Of a DNA stretch of 64,000 nt, positions 1 to 10,310 are shown piece by piece. Where the stretch lies: positions 5,580,001 to 5,644,000 of the forward strand of contig OZ316897.1 in assembly GCA_973895155.1 (NCBI GenBank), read 5' to 3'. The notes beneath the pieces were generated by a model. It ran no database searches and had not been told where the DNA came from. It saw nothing but the letters and a program-made list of their open reading frames with translations. How positions within the stretch are numbered: the stretch's first letter is position 1; each line of letters begins with the position of its first letter. Source of the DNA: Marsupella aquatica. Lineage: Eukaryota > Marchantiophyta. The position numbers and the translations under genes are program-made.

Positions 1-1086
1 GACCCATTGCTCTTTTAGGGCCTCCGTCAACTCCCTACATTCATTTCTGGTGTGATCTTTTGAATCACACCACATACACAAAGCATTCGGCCTCCTCTCA
101 GCTGGTTCCCTTCTTGGAATCTCAGTCCTCTGAGACCTCTGCTCTATCACATGGGAGGTTAAAAGCCTTATTCCTTCAGCAATTTTCTCTAGGTCAGTCG
201 TGCTGGACCCTTCCACCTACACCCTCCTCTCGACATCTTCTCTCCTCCCAACTACATCCCTGGTGATCTCTCTCTCACTCTCCCTCCTCCTTACCACCTC
301 CCTCGTGGCCTCTCTGTCGTTCTCTCTTCTCCTTCTACGCTCATTTACTCTCATTACTGCCCTCTCGACCAGACTCCAATCCGCTGGTCCTTCCGCCCAA
401 GTGGGTTCAAGCAGATCCATGGAGTTTTCTAACTCATCCCTAAGCTGCTCCCCTCCTGCTCTCAAAAACAGTTCTGATTTCTGAAGCTCAATAATCCTTA
501 CATCACGCCAAGGGAGCTGGCTCATTCTTCGAGTGAACTCTCGAAGTAATTGTTGTGGCTCAAGTCTCTTCTCTCTCTCGTTAACCCAATCCAGGAAGGA
601 AGTGTGAGTCTCCCTACTCGAATCCTCTAACTGAAATTCCTCTTTCATTCTACGCTCAAAGTCTCTCCAAGTCCTATCCTCTACTGACTTATCTACCAAA
701 ACCTGAACTGACCCCTTCAAACTCATCTCAACAACCGTGACGAACTTTTGGATCGCCACAACCTCATCCACCATTTGTATCTCGACTTGTGTCTTATACT
801 CCTCTAAATATCGGGTGACATCTCGCCCATCGAACCTACCTCTATTTGTGAGTACTGCTTGAAGGCATCTCGATGCCCTCATCTCCTGGTCTCTTTCCCT
901 TCTCTCTACCATTTCTCTCTCTCTCCTCTCACGTTCACTAACCGCATCCTCTCTCTTCATCAGCTGCATGGCAGCCGCCATCATTCTGATCATATCCTCC
1001 ATAGTCTCTTCTTTTCTGAAAGCTTCAGAAAAACTTTCTATATTAGGACTCACGTTTGAATCCATACACAAGTTGACAACCCTCAA
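1..1086 (-). pseudogene. gag: G1 gag (capsid/nucleocapsid), one in-frame stop
   Basis: Gag polyprotein that would form the particle and bind the element RNA. The 1086-220 part is a 289-codon frame with a charged helical N-terminus (about residues 30-80) and a capsid-like region that lines up with G2 gag through shared stretches such as FLDWVN, LLREF.RR.SQLP and IIELQ. After a TAG at 217-219 the same frame continues to position 1 and contains a CX2CX4HX4C zinc knuckle (CMWCDSKDHTRNEC), matching the G2 knuckle. The stop precedes the knuckle, so it looks like decay and not a gag-pol readthrough site. The first ATG may lie inside the frame instead of at 1086. Confidence 0.75.
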
Positions 1087-1535
1087 ACTATGGTCTCACT
1101 CTCTCTTCCCTCGAAAGTTTGAATCAACAAATCAGTCGTCTCCAATCTTTCGCAGTTGATCAGCCTCTCAGCTCTTCGAGCTGCTACTGCCGAACTGTCT
1201 CTCAAGAGATCATGAAACCAAGTTCACCCTCTATCAATCAATCAATCTCTTATCTAATCAATCATTCATATTAAACAACCCTAATTATCTATTCTCTTTT
1301 CTAATTCTCTCTACTCATGGCTTGCCTTCTGCTCGTCTCCCTTAAGTTCTCAACCCTAAATGATCGTATGGTTCTCGACGGCCGTTCTTCTTGCTCTTCC
1401 CTAATCTCTACCTTATTCTCTTTTTCCCTCTCTAACTTAATCTCACTTGGAACCCCAATTTTCTCATGGTCGATTGTTTCTAATGGCTTACCCATTCACT
1501 AATCACATGTCCCTAAAACTAATGATTCCGCGAGT
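1087..1535 (-). other. G1 untranslated leader
   Basis: About 450 bases between gag and the primer-binding site. It is AT-rich with many TCAATCAATC-type short repeats around 1235-1270. I see no coding frame of note on either strand. The position fits the 5' untranslated leader and packaging region of the element. Confidence 0.5.
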
Positions 1536-1553
1536 TCCCCAGTATGGTCACCA
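1536..1553 (-). promoter_or_regulatory. G1 primer-binding site
   Basis: The minus strand reads TGGTGACCATACTGGGGA, four bases inside the presumed LTR end (TGTCCGGGG on the plus strand at 1558). It starts with TGG as expected for pairing with a tRNA CCA end and differs at one position from the G2 site at 31569. It is not the common initiator-Met site (TGGTATCAGAGC). Confidence 0.75.
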
Positions 1554-1557
1554 CTTA

Positions 1558-2895
1558 TGTCCGGGGACCAGTTTAAAGCGATATAAAAGTAGACCTTTTA
1601 ATATTTTTAGGGACTTGTCAATCCATTCGTACTTTCATTCCTTTTTTTCTTTTTTTGTAAGCCTTCCAGTCTTCTCATTTTAAGTACGACTTAAACCTTC
1701 TTTGTGTCTTCTCGATGGTCTCTGTTCACTTGCTCTTTGGTCTTTCCTTTCTTTGTGTTCCTATCACTCATCTTCTAGTACCAGTCCAAGTGCCATGCGT
1801 TTTCCGTAGAACTCCTACTTGTTTTCTTTCTCAAGGAAAAATCATTCAGTCGGTCAATCAATCATCCAAGTCGGTCAAATCGAAGACTTCTTTTGTTTTT
1901 CGGAGTTCCAATAAACCAGACAGTGATTCCAAGTCGGGTTTCAACGAACTGTGGCAACGTAGTGTCGTTCACGAAGGTTTCCCCATCACGATCAATCTCG
2001 ACTAAAGGCTGTCTGATGAGAGTTCAGCAAAACAATACAATTAACACCGGAATTCAACCCTCCCGTTTGTCCTAAGCTGTCAGTAGCTTTTTTGTTCTTC
2101 AGTCCTGCACTCTTGAAAGCTTATTGTTCACTTCAAAAACTTTGGCTTTCTTCTTGCTTGTTGCTCGTCTGACTTTTCACCAAGCACTACTAGAATCCAA
2201 TCAGGCATCCTCAACTTTAAGCAACTGTTCTCGCGCATTTCTCGTTCATTGCTCTCCAAGTTCTCTGGTTCTCTTGATATTGCTTTTCTTTTCTCGATTG
2301 TCCTCTCGTTCAAATTTGAATTCCCTCACGGTCATGCCAGTCATTTCGTCTTGCTTGATACTTCCCTTCGGCGGTACGCCCTCCTATCACTCAAATCCCC
2401 TTCCCGTATTGTCTTCTTTCTAATCTTCTCACATCTCCGCTGTTTTACACCATTCGAGCTCGTGTCAACTCCTTCTTCAGTCTTAATCGTCCCTTCCTTC
2501 AGAAAGAAAAGTTTTCGTATACTGTTTCACTTCTTTGCCTTCAGAACGCGAGTTTTTCCCGTTCAGCAATTTCCCTGCCCTCTGATCCTCTCAGAAGAAA
2601 TTTATTTACCGTCTCCCGATTCTCATCCTGCTTCCATTTAATCACCCTTGCGTTCCTTTCCTTCGCTTAAACTTGCTCCCTCTAACTTCCTTTCAGCTCC
2701 TCGCCTTCCCATCGCCCATTTCCTCTTCCTTCTGCTTCAACAATTGATCATTCGCCCTTCCTCTCACGATTTTTCACCCTAAAACTCCAGATTCTCATTC
2801 ATTTTTGGAATTTTCCTTCTCCCGAACGCTTCATCATAATCTGTCAGCCCGAACCTTCTCGCCCATCGCTATTTTTCAGTGCATGCTATTTACTC
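1558..2895 (-). repeat. G1 5' LTR, right boundary not resolved
   Basis: The LTR 3' terminus is at 1558 (TG on the plus strand, hence CA on the element strand), four bases from the primer-binding site. The stretch to about 2895 is pyrimidine-rich (TTC/CTT on the plus strand) and has no convincing gene. The outer LTR end was not identified; 2895 is only where E1 gag similarity resumes. G2's LTR is about 830 bp, so this one may be shorter than drawn or may include other debris. Confidence 0.45.
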
Positions 2896-2896
2896 C

Positions 2897-3362
2897 TCTA
2901 AAATTTCCTTAGTCCTGGGTGGCAGCGAGTTGTACCATGGACGAGCTTCTCCCTGCATCACTCCTGGGAGGACGGTTAGCTTAATGGTGTCTTCCCCATT
3001 GGCCTTAGCAGTAGCTTCAAACTCGTCCAACCATTCGTCCGGATCATCCCCATGACGCCCTTTGAAAGGTCGATAATGAAACTGCGACCGTTGTGATATT
3101 TGTGGGGAGCTGGGGCAGCGCGAGCCACAGCAGGTGGCACGGTTGCCATAGGTACCGGAGGCGGTGGTGGCGCTAGCGGTGGTGTAGCAGGGACTGGAGC
3201 AGGACTGGCTGGACCGGACCCCGAAGGTCCCGGTGGTATGTTCATTCGCCGAGGCGATTTCGAATCTTCCGAGCCTGAAGAGTCAAAGCTTGTTGTGGTT
3301 GCACTCTCTCGTTCACTGGTCAATCTCCTCAAGTAAGCTGCTTGAGAACGAGTGACGGGCAT
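2897..3362 (-). pseudogene. gag: E1 gag N-terminal fragment, frameshifted
   Basis: It starts at an ATG (3362) with MPVTRSQ, followed by a Ser-rich stretch and a Pro/Ala-rich linker. A frame change near 3095 is needed to continue into a segment that matches E3 gag (60960-63458): FKGRHGDDPDEWLDEFEA aligns with FHGRGDEDPDEWLDDFEG, and the following GEARPWY is shared. Similarity ends near 2897 where G1 begins. Role by family: capsid precursor. The homology ties E1 and E3 into one family. Confidence 0.8.
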
Positions 3363-3460
3363 TTACTTGTACAAATGTGATGGTTAGTAACTCACTAGGG
3401 TCTAGTGTACTCTGTCTAGGTGCACCCGCACATGTCTCCCTTCTACTATACGTAGAGTGC

Positions 3461-3478
3461 CCCCTCCATCTAGCGCCA
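3461..3478 (-). promoter_or_regulatory. E1 primer-binding site
   Basis: The minus strand reads TGGCGCTAGATGGAGGGG, identical to sites in D (46510-46527) and E3 (60703-60720). The LTR end (ACGTGACA) is 13 bases away here against 4 (TTTT) in the other two, so a few bases were gained or the terminus has mutated. The cognate tRNA was not identified from memory; it is not the usual initiator-Met site. Confidence 0.85.
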
Positions 3479-3491
3479 ATAACAAAGGCTA

Positions 3492-3756
3492 TGTCACGTC
3501 GTCAACCTAGGCCTTAACCCGGGCTTCGGCTTAGACAGGCACATCCTTTGTCAATATGAGGGTTCGGGCAGGGAGGGAGGCACGGAATGCACCTAACTCA
3601 CATAAACTAGCGCTAAGTGCGCCTATTGTCATATACGGACACCTCTTAGGTATGGTTTGTGTTCCGCCATCGGAACGTACCTCAGTCGATAGCAGGATCG
3701 ACCCCGGCTTACGGGCTTCTAAGCCTTTGTGTTGTCCGCCTTTGATCCGGATTTGA
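3492..3756 (-). repeat. E1 5' LTR, 3'-terminal segment
   Basis: Last about 265 bases of the E1 5' LTR, between the LINE1 insertion and the LTR terminus CGTGACA. It contains the conserved stem-loop at 3661-3676. An apparent 111-codon frame here (3531-3866) crosses the LINE junction and is not a gene. Confidence 0.75.
3661..3676 (-). promoter_or_regulatory. Conserved LTR stem-loop
   Basis: GTTCCG-CCAT-CGGAAC, a perfect 6-bp inverted repeat with a 4-base loop. On the element strand it is followed by a CAAAC.ATACCTA-like string. The same structure is at 46176-46191 (D) and 60438-60453 (E3), both ATTCCG-GCGG-CGGAAT. The outer pair changes from G-C to A-T while pairing is kept, which supports a structural role in the RNA. 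Confidence 0.7.
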
Positions 3757-3894
3757 TGGTATGGTAATGGTAATGGTAATGGTAATGTATTATAAGCTCC
3801 GGGATCATGAAAGTCAAAGGAGCTGCCACAAAAAGTAAAGTACAATGCAATCAAAGAAAAGAGCAACCAAAAGAGATTGCTCAGAAGAGGACAA

Positions 3895-6800
3895 CTATGT
3901 CCTCAAAGAAACTATGGACCTAGAGAGCCCTATGGACCTAGAGAGCCCTGAAAGATTTTCCAAACCTATTCTCCTTTCCCTATCCACCGCAAAGATATAT
4001 CTTCCAAGTTGTTGAGGGGGCAGACCAAACAATGCATACAAATCTTTCACCAAGATTTGAGATGCCATCCTAACCCCCTCATAAAACTTGCAAGCAATGA
4101 ATACATGATATTCATTCTCTATACTAGAGCTATCACATAGTTGACAAACCCTCTTTTTCCTGTCAATATCCTTCCATCTCCCTTGTTCTACTTCAAGGTG
4201 GTGTGAGCTTAGTCTATACTGAGCAATAAGTTGTCTAAGTTGTACTGAGATAGTGCTAGATAAGTATTCTTGTTCTCGATATTTCTTCATGGGGTTCACA
4301 TCTCTCATGTAGTATTGCTGCCGTGGGCTAGGTTCATGCCAAAGTTTGTGCAAAGCCTTTTGCTCAAGTTTTGCTCTTAGCTTGGTTGGGTGTGTTGGCC
4401 ATTCATGTTCAGGAAAATCCCAAGCATGGGCCCACCTGCACACATCTGCATACCACCCTTTAGCTGAAGATGAGCGCAAGGCATGAAAAGGAAATCTGTT
4501 TTCCTCCAACTCTCTTACACGCATGATGTATTTGAGTGTGTGGAAGAGTGCCTCCACCTCCAAAGGAAACAAGCCTGCCTCTGCAAGTGTAAGTGCATAT
4601 GGGGTTTGTGACTTGATCCCAAGCTCCATCTCAAGAAATAGCTTTTGCAGCCCCTCAATCTGTTGCCACCCAGATTTAGACACACCTGCTCCCCAAATTG
4701 GTGCTCCATAAAGAATGACTGGTTTCACCAAAGCTCCAAAGAGATGTTTCCTTAACCTCCAAGTGTGTAGACCAGCTCTTTTGCATTTGTTCATGAATGC
4801 ATAAAAAGCTCTGTACCCATTGGCAGCCCTAGATTTTACACATGAGGCCCAACTCAAGTTTTGAGAGAACTCCACCCCAAGGTATTTGTAGGTCCTCACA
4901 AATTCCACCAGATTCCCTTGGAAGTAGAGCTCTGGATTTTGTCGTGTGCCAATGCCCAAACACTTGGTCTTCTTGAGGTTGACTACCATCCCTGTTGCTT
5001 GACAAAACTCCTCCAAGGCATTGAGATGTCTTTGCAAAGCTTCTTGAGCATGAGCAAGTAGGACCACATCATCTGCAAATATAAGAAGTTGGAGGACAAA
5101 CCTACCCAATTGAGTGCCCACTCCACCATGCTCCTCCAAAATGTTGTGTAGCTGATCAATGAAGATGCCAAAGAGAGTTGGTGAGAGAGGACAACCTTGG
5201 ATCACCCCAAGAGTGCTCCAGATTTCTTCAGAGGTTTCCTTTGAAAGTTTGATGCGCACTTCTTGGTACAATTTAGAAACAGCCAACCTGAGCTCTTCAG
5301 GCACTTCCAACTCCACCATCCTATCCCAAAGCTTGGATCGGGAAACTTTGTCAAAGGCCTTGGAGAAGTCCACAAACAAGCAAAATAATGGTTTATGTGG
5401 AGATTTGGCCTTTTCACACAACACCCTCAAGCAGAGAATGTGATCCATAGTGCTGAATTCTCTCCTAAAACCTGCTTGTGAAGGTGCCCTTTTCATCTCA
5501 CTCTCCAACCAAGAGCTTAATCTGGCTTCAAGTAGTCCTCCCAAAACTTTAGCAAAAGTATTGCCTACCATGATGGTTCTGTAGTTGTGCACATCGTCCT
5601 TGTTGCCTGCCTTGAAGATAGGCACCACTCTTCTGGTCATCCAAGCTTTAGGTAAACCTAAAGCCATTGCTTGATTCAGCTCATGCACCAAGTTTGTTAG
5701 TAAAGAGGGTCCTCCCCACAAAAGAAGCTCCAAGTTCAGGCCCAACAGATCTTTAGCTTTCCCATGTTGCATGTGGGAAAGATGCACCTTCACCTCCCTC
5801 TCTGTAAACTGAATGGTGTCCCCAAGGGGCAAAGGCATGCCACTAGCATCTGGAAAGAAATACAAGGATGTGACATAGGTTACCAGGTCCTGGTGATCCA
5901 AGGGGGGAGTAGTCTTGCCTGATTGCATTCTCTCCCAAAAACGTTTTGGATGTTTGATGAACTCCTCACATAGTGATTGTTGATGACTCTTCAAGAAGCA
6001 CCTCTTCTTGTGTTTGATGAAGTTCTTGTACATAGTGAATGCCAAAAGTCTCTTTTCCCCTGAATGTGATCTTGCTTGCATCCTTGCTCTAGCACAATCC
6101 TCGTCAAACCAAGCCTTCATGTTTTGCTTTCTAGGGGGTTTGGTGGAGAAAGTAGAGGCTGCTGCTTGTGCTATGACTTCTGAGAGCTCAATCTGATCAT
6201 CCAGAGTATGGAGAAGATGTTCAAAGTTGGCTTTGAAGATGACTTCTCTATCAGGGTCTAGAAACAGAGGTTTGGGTACTGGCTTTCTATGCACTTTGTT
6301 TGGGATTGTGGTCAGGTCAAGATGGAACAACAAAGGCAAGTGTGAAGACTCTGGTTGTTGATCAAGTATTTGAAAGTCAACCACTCTAGTGGCAGAGGTA
6401 GGTGAGGCAAGAAGGTAATCAATGGTACTACATCCTTGTTTAGATCTAAAAGTGTAACCAGATGATTGGGGAAATCTCTCAAGCCCATTCAATATTCTTA
6501 GATTACAAGAAGCTCCCAAATGCAAAAAGTGACGTGTCATGTCATTTGTTCTGGTGTCAAGAGCCTCTCTCACCCAAGGTATCTCTTCACTACATGATGA
6601 CCAAGGTAAAGTTCCTAAGTCCTCACTTTCAGTAAATTGTTCATTAGATACCCTGGCATTAAAGTCCCCCACTATCCATGTCTCCCCTAGTGGTGATATA
6701 TCATGAATGACTTGGATTAACCTATGAAATGGATAATGTGCATCAGCAATTCCCATCTTATAGACATTCATATTAAGGGGAGCAAAGTAGGTGACAATCA

Positions 6801-7107
6801 GAAATGATGGAGTACCTCTGGTATGAAGTCTCACCACCATGAACTGCTTGCTGGGATCTTCATGTTCAATAGAGGTGATGTGTTGAAGTTGATTCTTGGT
6901 GTAGACAGCAATGCCTCCAAACCCTCTTCCCCTTGTGGTCTTCTTCTCATTGAAGATGGATTGTATGCAAGTAAAGCCTTTAATGCTAGGTAGAGCATTT
7001 CCCTCATATTCCCAAGTCTCCGTGAAAAGCAAGATGTCAAAATTCTTAAACAAAGGTTCCCCTCCAATTGTTGTTTCTATGGAAAGTCCTGAAACATTCC
7101 ATGCCAT
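3895..7107 (-). CDS. LINE1 ORF2: endonuclease-reverse transcriptase
   Basis: About 1070 codons. It nicks target DNA and reverse-transcribes the element RNA there. An N-terminal APE-type endonuclease (about residues 1-250) shows AWNVSGL, TETWE, VGDFNAR and a C-terminal SSHLPLL in place of the usual SDH. The central reverse transcriptase (about 430-720) shows FVDFSKAFDKV, QGCPLSPTLF and FADDVVLL with the catalytic Asp pair. The C-terminus has a CX2CX9HX4C zinc knuckle (CQLC...H....C). I take the ATG at 7107 in MAWNVSG, since the open frame extends three codons further only from a TTG. ORF1 stops 21 bases upstream. The extreme C-terminus has an 18-base duplication (GLSRSI twice). Confidence 0.93.
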   Translation of the reverse strand: MAWNVSGLSIETTIGGEPLFKNFDILLFTETWEYEGNALPSIKGFTCIQSIFNEKKTTRGRGFGGIAVYTKNQLQHITSIEHEDPSKQFMVVRLHTRGTPSFLIVTYFAPLNMNVYKMGIADAHYPFHRLIQVIHDISPLGETWIVGDFNARVSNEQFTESEDLGTLPWSSCSEEIPWVREALDTRTNDMTRHFLHLGASCNLRILNGLERFPQSSGYTFRSKQGCSTIDYLLASPTSATRVVDFQILDQQPESSHLPLLFHLDLTTIPNKVHRKPVPKPLFLDPDREVIFKANFEHLLHTLDDQIELSEVIAQAAASTFSTKPPRKQNMKAWFDEDCARARMQARSHSGEKRLLAFTMYKNFIKHKKRCFLKSHQQSLCEEFIKHPKRFWERMQSGKTTPPLDHQDLVTYVTSLYFFPDASGMPLPLGDTIQFTEREVKVHLSHMQHGKAKDLLGLNLELLLWGGPSLLTNLVHELNQAMALGLPKAWMTRRVVPIFKAGNKDDVHNYRTIMVGNTFAKVLGGLLEARLSSWLESEMKRAPSQAGFRREFSTMDHILCLRVLCEKAKSPHKPLFCLFVDFSKAFDKVSRSKLWDRMVELEVPEELRLAVSKLYQEVRIKLSKETSEEIWSTLGVIQGCPLSPTLFGIFIDQLHNILEEHGGVGTQLGRFVLQLLIFADDVVLLAHAQEALQRHLNALEEFCQATGMVVNLKKTKCLGIGTRQNPELYFQGNLVEFVRTYKYLGVEFSQNLSWASCVKSRAANGYRAFYAFMNKCKRAGLHTWRLRKHLFGALVKPVILYGAPIWGAGVSKSGWQQIEGLQKLFLEMELGIKSQTPYALTLAEAGLFPLEVEALFHTLKYIMRVRELEENRFPFHALRSSSAKGWYADVCRWAHAWDFPEHEWPTHPTKLRAKLEQKALHKLWHEPSPRQQYYMRDVNPMKKYREQEYLSSTISVQLRQLIAQYRLSSHHLEVEQGRWKDIDRKKRVCQLCDSSSIENEYHVFIACKFYEGVRMASQILVKDLYALFGLPPQQLGRYIFAVDRERRIGLENLSGLSRSIGLSRSIVSLRT

Positions 7108-7128
7108 GACTCTCAAGGTCCCAATCCA

Positions 7129-7899
7129 TCATTTAGAAACAACTCTCTTCTTATTGGTAACAACAGCTTGTCCATTGCGCAAGTAGGCCACCAATCCTTG
7201 GTCTTTGGCTACCCTCACCTTCTCAAGCTCAATTTTCCTTGCTTGGACTTGTGTGGGAGTCAGATCATCATCCAACCAAATCCTTAGCCCTTTAAGCATG
7301 CTCCTGTTAGCCATCACTCTAGCTTTCTCGGATTCAGCTGCAAACTTCACCAAGATTGGACGTGGAAGGTCCCCCTTCTTTTGCCCAATCCTATATGCTT
7401 GCAAAATGATAGGGTCATGCACTTTCATCTGAGATTGGAAGAATGAAATTGCTACCTTCTTGGTGTCTTCCTTCTCCTCCTCAACAAGGCCTGATATTTT
7501 GCAGTTGCTGACTCTTGCATGCTGGTTCTTGTGTTCTTCCTCTAGTGCTCTCCTCTCCTCCTCCTTGGCTTGGACAAATTCCATATGTGATTGTTTTGCA
7601 GCCTGTGCAAAGGTTTTGAGCTTCTCCTCAATCTCCCCTACAGCCTCATGTATCACTGATTTCTCTGGGCACATACTCTTCTCCATGTCTCCAAAACACG
7701 ATGCAAGCAATGAGAGTTGCTTACCATTCTCCTGAGTTTGAGATCGAAGATCACTAATCAACCTCTTTTGCTTGACATTCTCATTCTTTAGGTCCGTCAC
7801 CTCCTTGCTGAGCGTGGTAATCTCAATTGCGGAGTTTTCAGCCACAACTAAGATTTTCTCAAGCAAAGCCTTGAGATGGGCAATCTCCTCCGTTGCCAT
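7129..7899 (-). CDS. LINE1 ORF1: L1-ORF1p-like RNA-binding protein
   Basis: 256 codons from the ATG at 7899 (a GTG lies just upstream). Residues 1-60 and about 85-130 are heptad-rich coiled coil (trimerisation in known L1 ORF1 proteins). Residues about 130-245 match the RRM plus C-terminal domain layout of L1 ORF1p: ISGL, then AYRIGQKKGDLPRPILVKF, then LKGLRIWLDDDLTP. Family role: chaperone and coat of the LINE RNA. The TGA stop is followed by ORF2 after about 21 bases, so reinitiation is plausible. Confidence 0.88.
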   Translation of the reverse strand: MATEEIAHLKALLEKILVVAENSAIEITTLSKEVTDLKNENVKQKRLISDLRSQTQENGKQLSLLASCFGDMEKSMCPEKSVIHEAVGEIEEKLKTFAQAAKQSHMEFVQAKEEERRALEEEHKNQHARVSNCKISGLVEEEKEDTKKVAISFFQSQMKVHDPIILQAYRIGQKKGDLPRPILVKFAAESEKARVMANRSMLKGLRIWLDDDLTPTQVQARKIELEKVRVAKDQGLVAYLRNGQAVVTNKKRVVSK

Positions 7900-7961
7900 C
7901 ACAAAGCTGAAACTGTTGTTAGAATGTACTCTTAGACGACAAATAGAAATTGGGAGCAGTA

Positions 7962-8821
7962 GAGGATGTCAGTTGCAGCTCTACCTTTGCCAGTGATACA
8001 CTCTCGCTGTTTGCAACACTCTGCCAAAATCTGGGCTCAAACCGCAGCCGATTGCCCTTCCAACTCGAAGTGAAATTTCGCCCCAAGCTCAGAATCCCGA
8101 AACTGGACACGGAGCAGATCGTGCATGCTAAAGTGCATACCAAACGATGTCGGTTGCAGCTCTAACTTTGCCAGTGATATATTCTCGCTGTTTCCAATGC
8201 TCTGGCAAAGTCTGAGCTTAAACCGTAGCCAATTTCACTTCCAACTCGAAGTGAAATTTTGCCCCAAGCTCAGAATTGCGAAACTGGAGACGTAACAGAT
8301 CGTGCATGCTAAAGTGCATATCAAACAATGTCGGTTGCAGCTCTAACTTTGCCAGTGATACATTCTTGCTGTTTCCAATGCTCTGGCAAAATCTGAGCTC
8401 AAATCGCAGCCGATTGCCCTTCCAACTCGAAGTGAAATTTCACCCCGAGCTCAGAATCGCGAAACTAGAGACGTAGCAGATTGCGCATGCTAAAGTGCAT
8501 ACCAAACGATGTCGGTTGCAGCTCTAACTTTGCCAGTGATACATTCTCGCTGTTTCCAATGCTCTGGCAAAGTCTGAGCTTAAACCGTAGTCGATTGCCC
8601 TTCCAACTCGAAGTGAAATTTCGCCCCAAGCTTAGAATCGCGAAACTGGAGACGTAGCAGATCGCGCATGCTAAAGTGCATACCAAACGATGTCGGTTGC
8701 AACTCTAACTTTGCCAGTGATACATTCTCGCTGTTTCCAATGCTCTGGCAAAGTCTGAGCTTAAACCGCAGCCGATTGCCCTTCCAACTCGAAGTGAAAT
8801 TTCGCCCCAAGCTCAGAATCG
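7962..8821 (-). repeat. LINE1 5' UTR tandem monomers (about 181 bp)
   Basis: About 4.7 head-to-tail copies of a roughly 181-bp unit. The landmark GTTGCAGCTCTAACTTTGCC recurs near 7971, 8151, 8331, 8512 and (one change) 8693. Each unit also holds CGAAGTGAAATTT and GCATGCTAAAGTGCATA. Open frames of 60-90 codons on both strands here simply repeat with the unit and are not genes. The array sits directly upstream of ORF1 and ends inside a unit, as in mouse L1 promoter monomers. The same array is in LINE6 (48827-49560). Confidence 0.9.
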
Positions 8822-9446
8822 TGTTTGGACAAAGGGGAGTGCGAGCCATGGGTACTCAACCCGGGCTCGCAACCACTTACCCGCAAGTTGAACCCGGTGC
8901 ACGACTTGGGTAGTGCGTTCGGCCAAGCGTTGGCACCTATACACAAGATTCACACATATACATACGCACAAGCATACAATCTCAATTTACATGAAGGAAA
9001 TAATGGGAAAGGATTTTACTACATAGGAGACATATGCGTACACTTAGTTGACCCGAAAGCTCTAGAATGAACAGGTCCGAGGCTGCGGGTGTACACAACA
9101 GAGCCCGGCTCTGCACTCACCCAGCGAGCTTAGTCCTACACCCTCCCCTTGGTACTCTTTCACTCCCAGAGGTTGGGACTCCCCGCACATACCGCGGATG
9201 TCCAACACTGAGACTAAAAATCCCCTTATCTCTACCGAGGGGTGCACTAAATACTAAGGGCCGAGGAATGGAGTGCCCTTGCGCCCGAAGATTCGCTAAC
9301 TAAGGTCCTAACTGAGCTGGCTGTCAGGCCGTAAAACGGCTTGTCTTATTAGAAGATCCTAATCTATGCAGGTTGTACAGCATGGCAGTGCTACTTTAAC
9401 TAGGGCAGGTGCTTGTCCCTATAGCCTAATTTAGGTACTCCTAACT
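8822..9446 (-). repeat. E1 LTR segment without coding signal
   Basis: Continuation of the E1 LTR between LINE1 and the coiled-coil pseudogene piece. Short chance frames only. By position it is the LTR part downstream of the LTR-resident reading frame (compare 59787-60437 in E3). No clear shared motif was seen in this part. Confidence 0.5.
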
Positions 9447-10310
9447 CTATTTTAATTGTACTCCGCCGCTAATGCCTGGCACGTTGCCAGAGCCGCCTGA
9501 GTGGGAGCGGCTATCCCGCTGCCTTTTGAGCCTATCGGCGTCCTGCTTGAGTAGCTGGACCTGGTCTAGCAGAGATTTGTTCTCCCGCTTCACCGCGTCT
9601 GCCTCTTCCGTGGCCTCCTGGCATGCCTCCTCCAGTTGCTGGGTGTCACTTGTCAGCTTATCCACCAACTGGGCCTATTTTGTGACTTCTCCTTGAAGCC
9701 GCGCCATCTCTGCCTTCAGGGTGTCAATCTTGACTGTGTCCCATTGAGACCTGGAGTCAGCTTCCTCCAGATCCTTTTGCCAACTGACGGCTTGCCCCTT
9801 CAAACCATCAATCTTGGTTCGGAGCCGCACAATCTCGGCGTCCTTTCCGAGCCCGGCTTGTACTACTAACGCTGCTTGGGCCCTAGCCTTGGCAACCTGG
9901 TCCTCCGTGGCCGTTACCAGAGGCCATAGTTGCTAGAGTTCAGCCTCCAGGGTTGCCACTTTGTCCTTCAGGTAGGCAGACTCAACCCGATATTGCTCTA
10001 TTCTTTGCGCTGTCTCTGCCTGCGCATGTCCTGCCCTTACAGCCGCAACCAACTCCTGGTTGAAGAAGTAGGCCACCCTCCGGGCCATGTATTCCCTGGT
10101 GTCCCGAGAGATCTGTTGCGAGAAATCTCCCAACAACCCGTTCAGAAATGTGCCCGACGCAAAGAGTTCCGGATGGTCTAGATTGTGTCCATCTGGATTC
10201 GGGCACGGGCAGACTCCAACCCGTGCGGGAGTGGGAGTGGACATATCCAGCCCTTGAGGTAAGTCGGTCGAAGGGGCTGGTTCCACTGGAGGCGAGCGGT
10301 TCTCCTGCAC
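9447..10310 (-). pseudogene. E1 LTR ORF, C-terminal coiled-coil remnant
   Basis: Minus-strand pieces 10310-9933 and 9668-9447 encode helical heptad-rich segments (KVATLEAEL; KRENKSLLDQVQLLKQDADRL) after a Pro-rich stretch. Position and composition match the coiled-coil half of the 1211-codon frame in E3 (about residues 700-1080). Stops and frame breaks separate the pieces. The assignment is by synteny and composition, since coiled coils align poorly. Confidence 0.6.

Larger units (their letters stand above)
1..2895 (-). mobile_element. G1: partial Gypsy-type LTR retrotransposon
   Basis: Minus-strand LTR element entering from the left edge. From its 5' end (right) it shows a 5' LTR, a primer-binding site, an untranslated leader of about 450 bases and a gag gene that runs off the window. 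The gag is clearly related to that of G2 (31609-32859), so both belong to one family. It sits inside the gag start of E1: E1 gag similarity stops near 2896. The right boundary is therefore placed by loss of E1 similarity, not by a seen LTR end or target-site duplication. Confidence 0.7.
3757..8821 (-). mobile_element. LINE1: near full-length non-LTR retrotransposon
   Basis: Minus-strand LINE of about 5.07 kb with a 5' UTR of tandem monomers, ORF1, ORF2, a short 3' UTR and a 3' tail of TAATGG units (plus-strand orientation) instead of poly(A). Both reading frames are open and it is nearly identical to LINE2, LINE3 and LINE7, so the family was recently active. It is inserted in the E1 LTR. No clear target-site duplication was found between flanks 3740-3756 and 8822-8840. 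Confidence 0.9.

Noticed and set aside
7919-8946. Many 60-90-codon frames on both strands
   Set aside because: They repeat with the 181-bp monomers and have no independent support. The same holds for 48837-49604.
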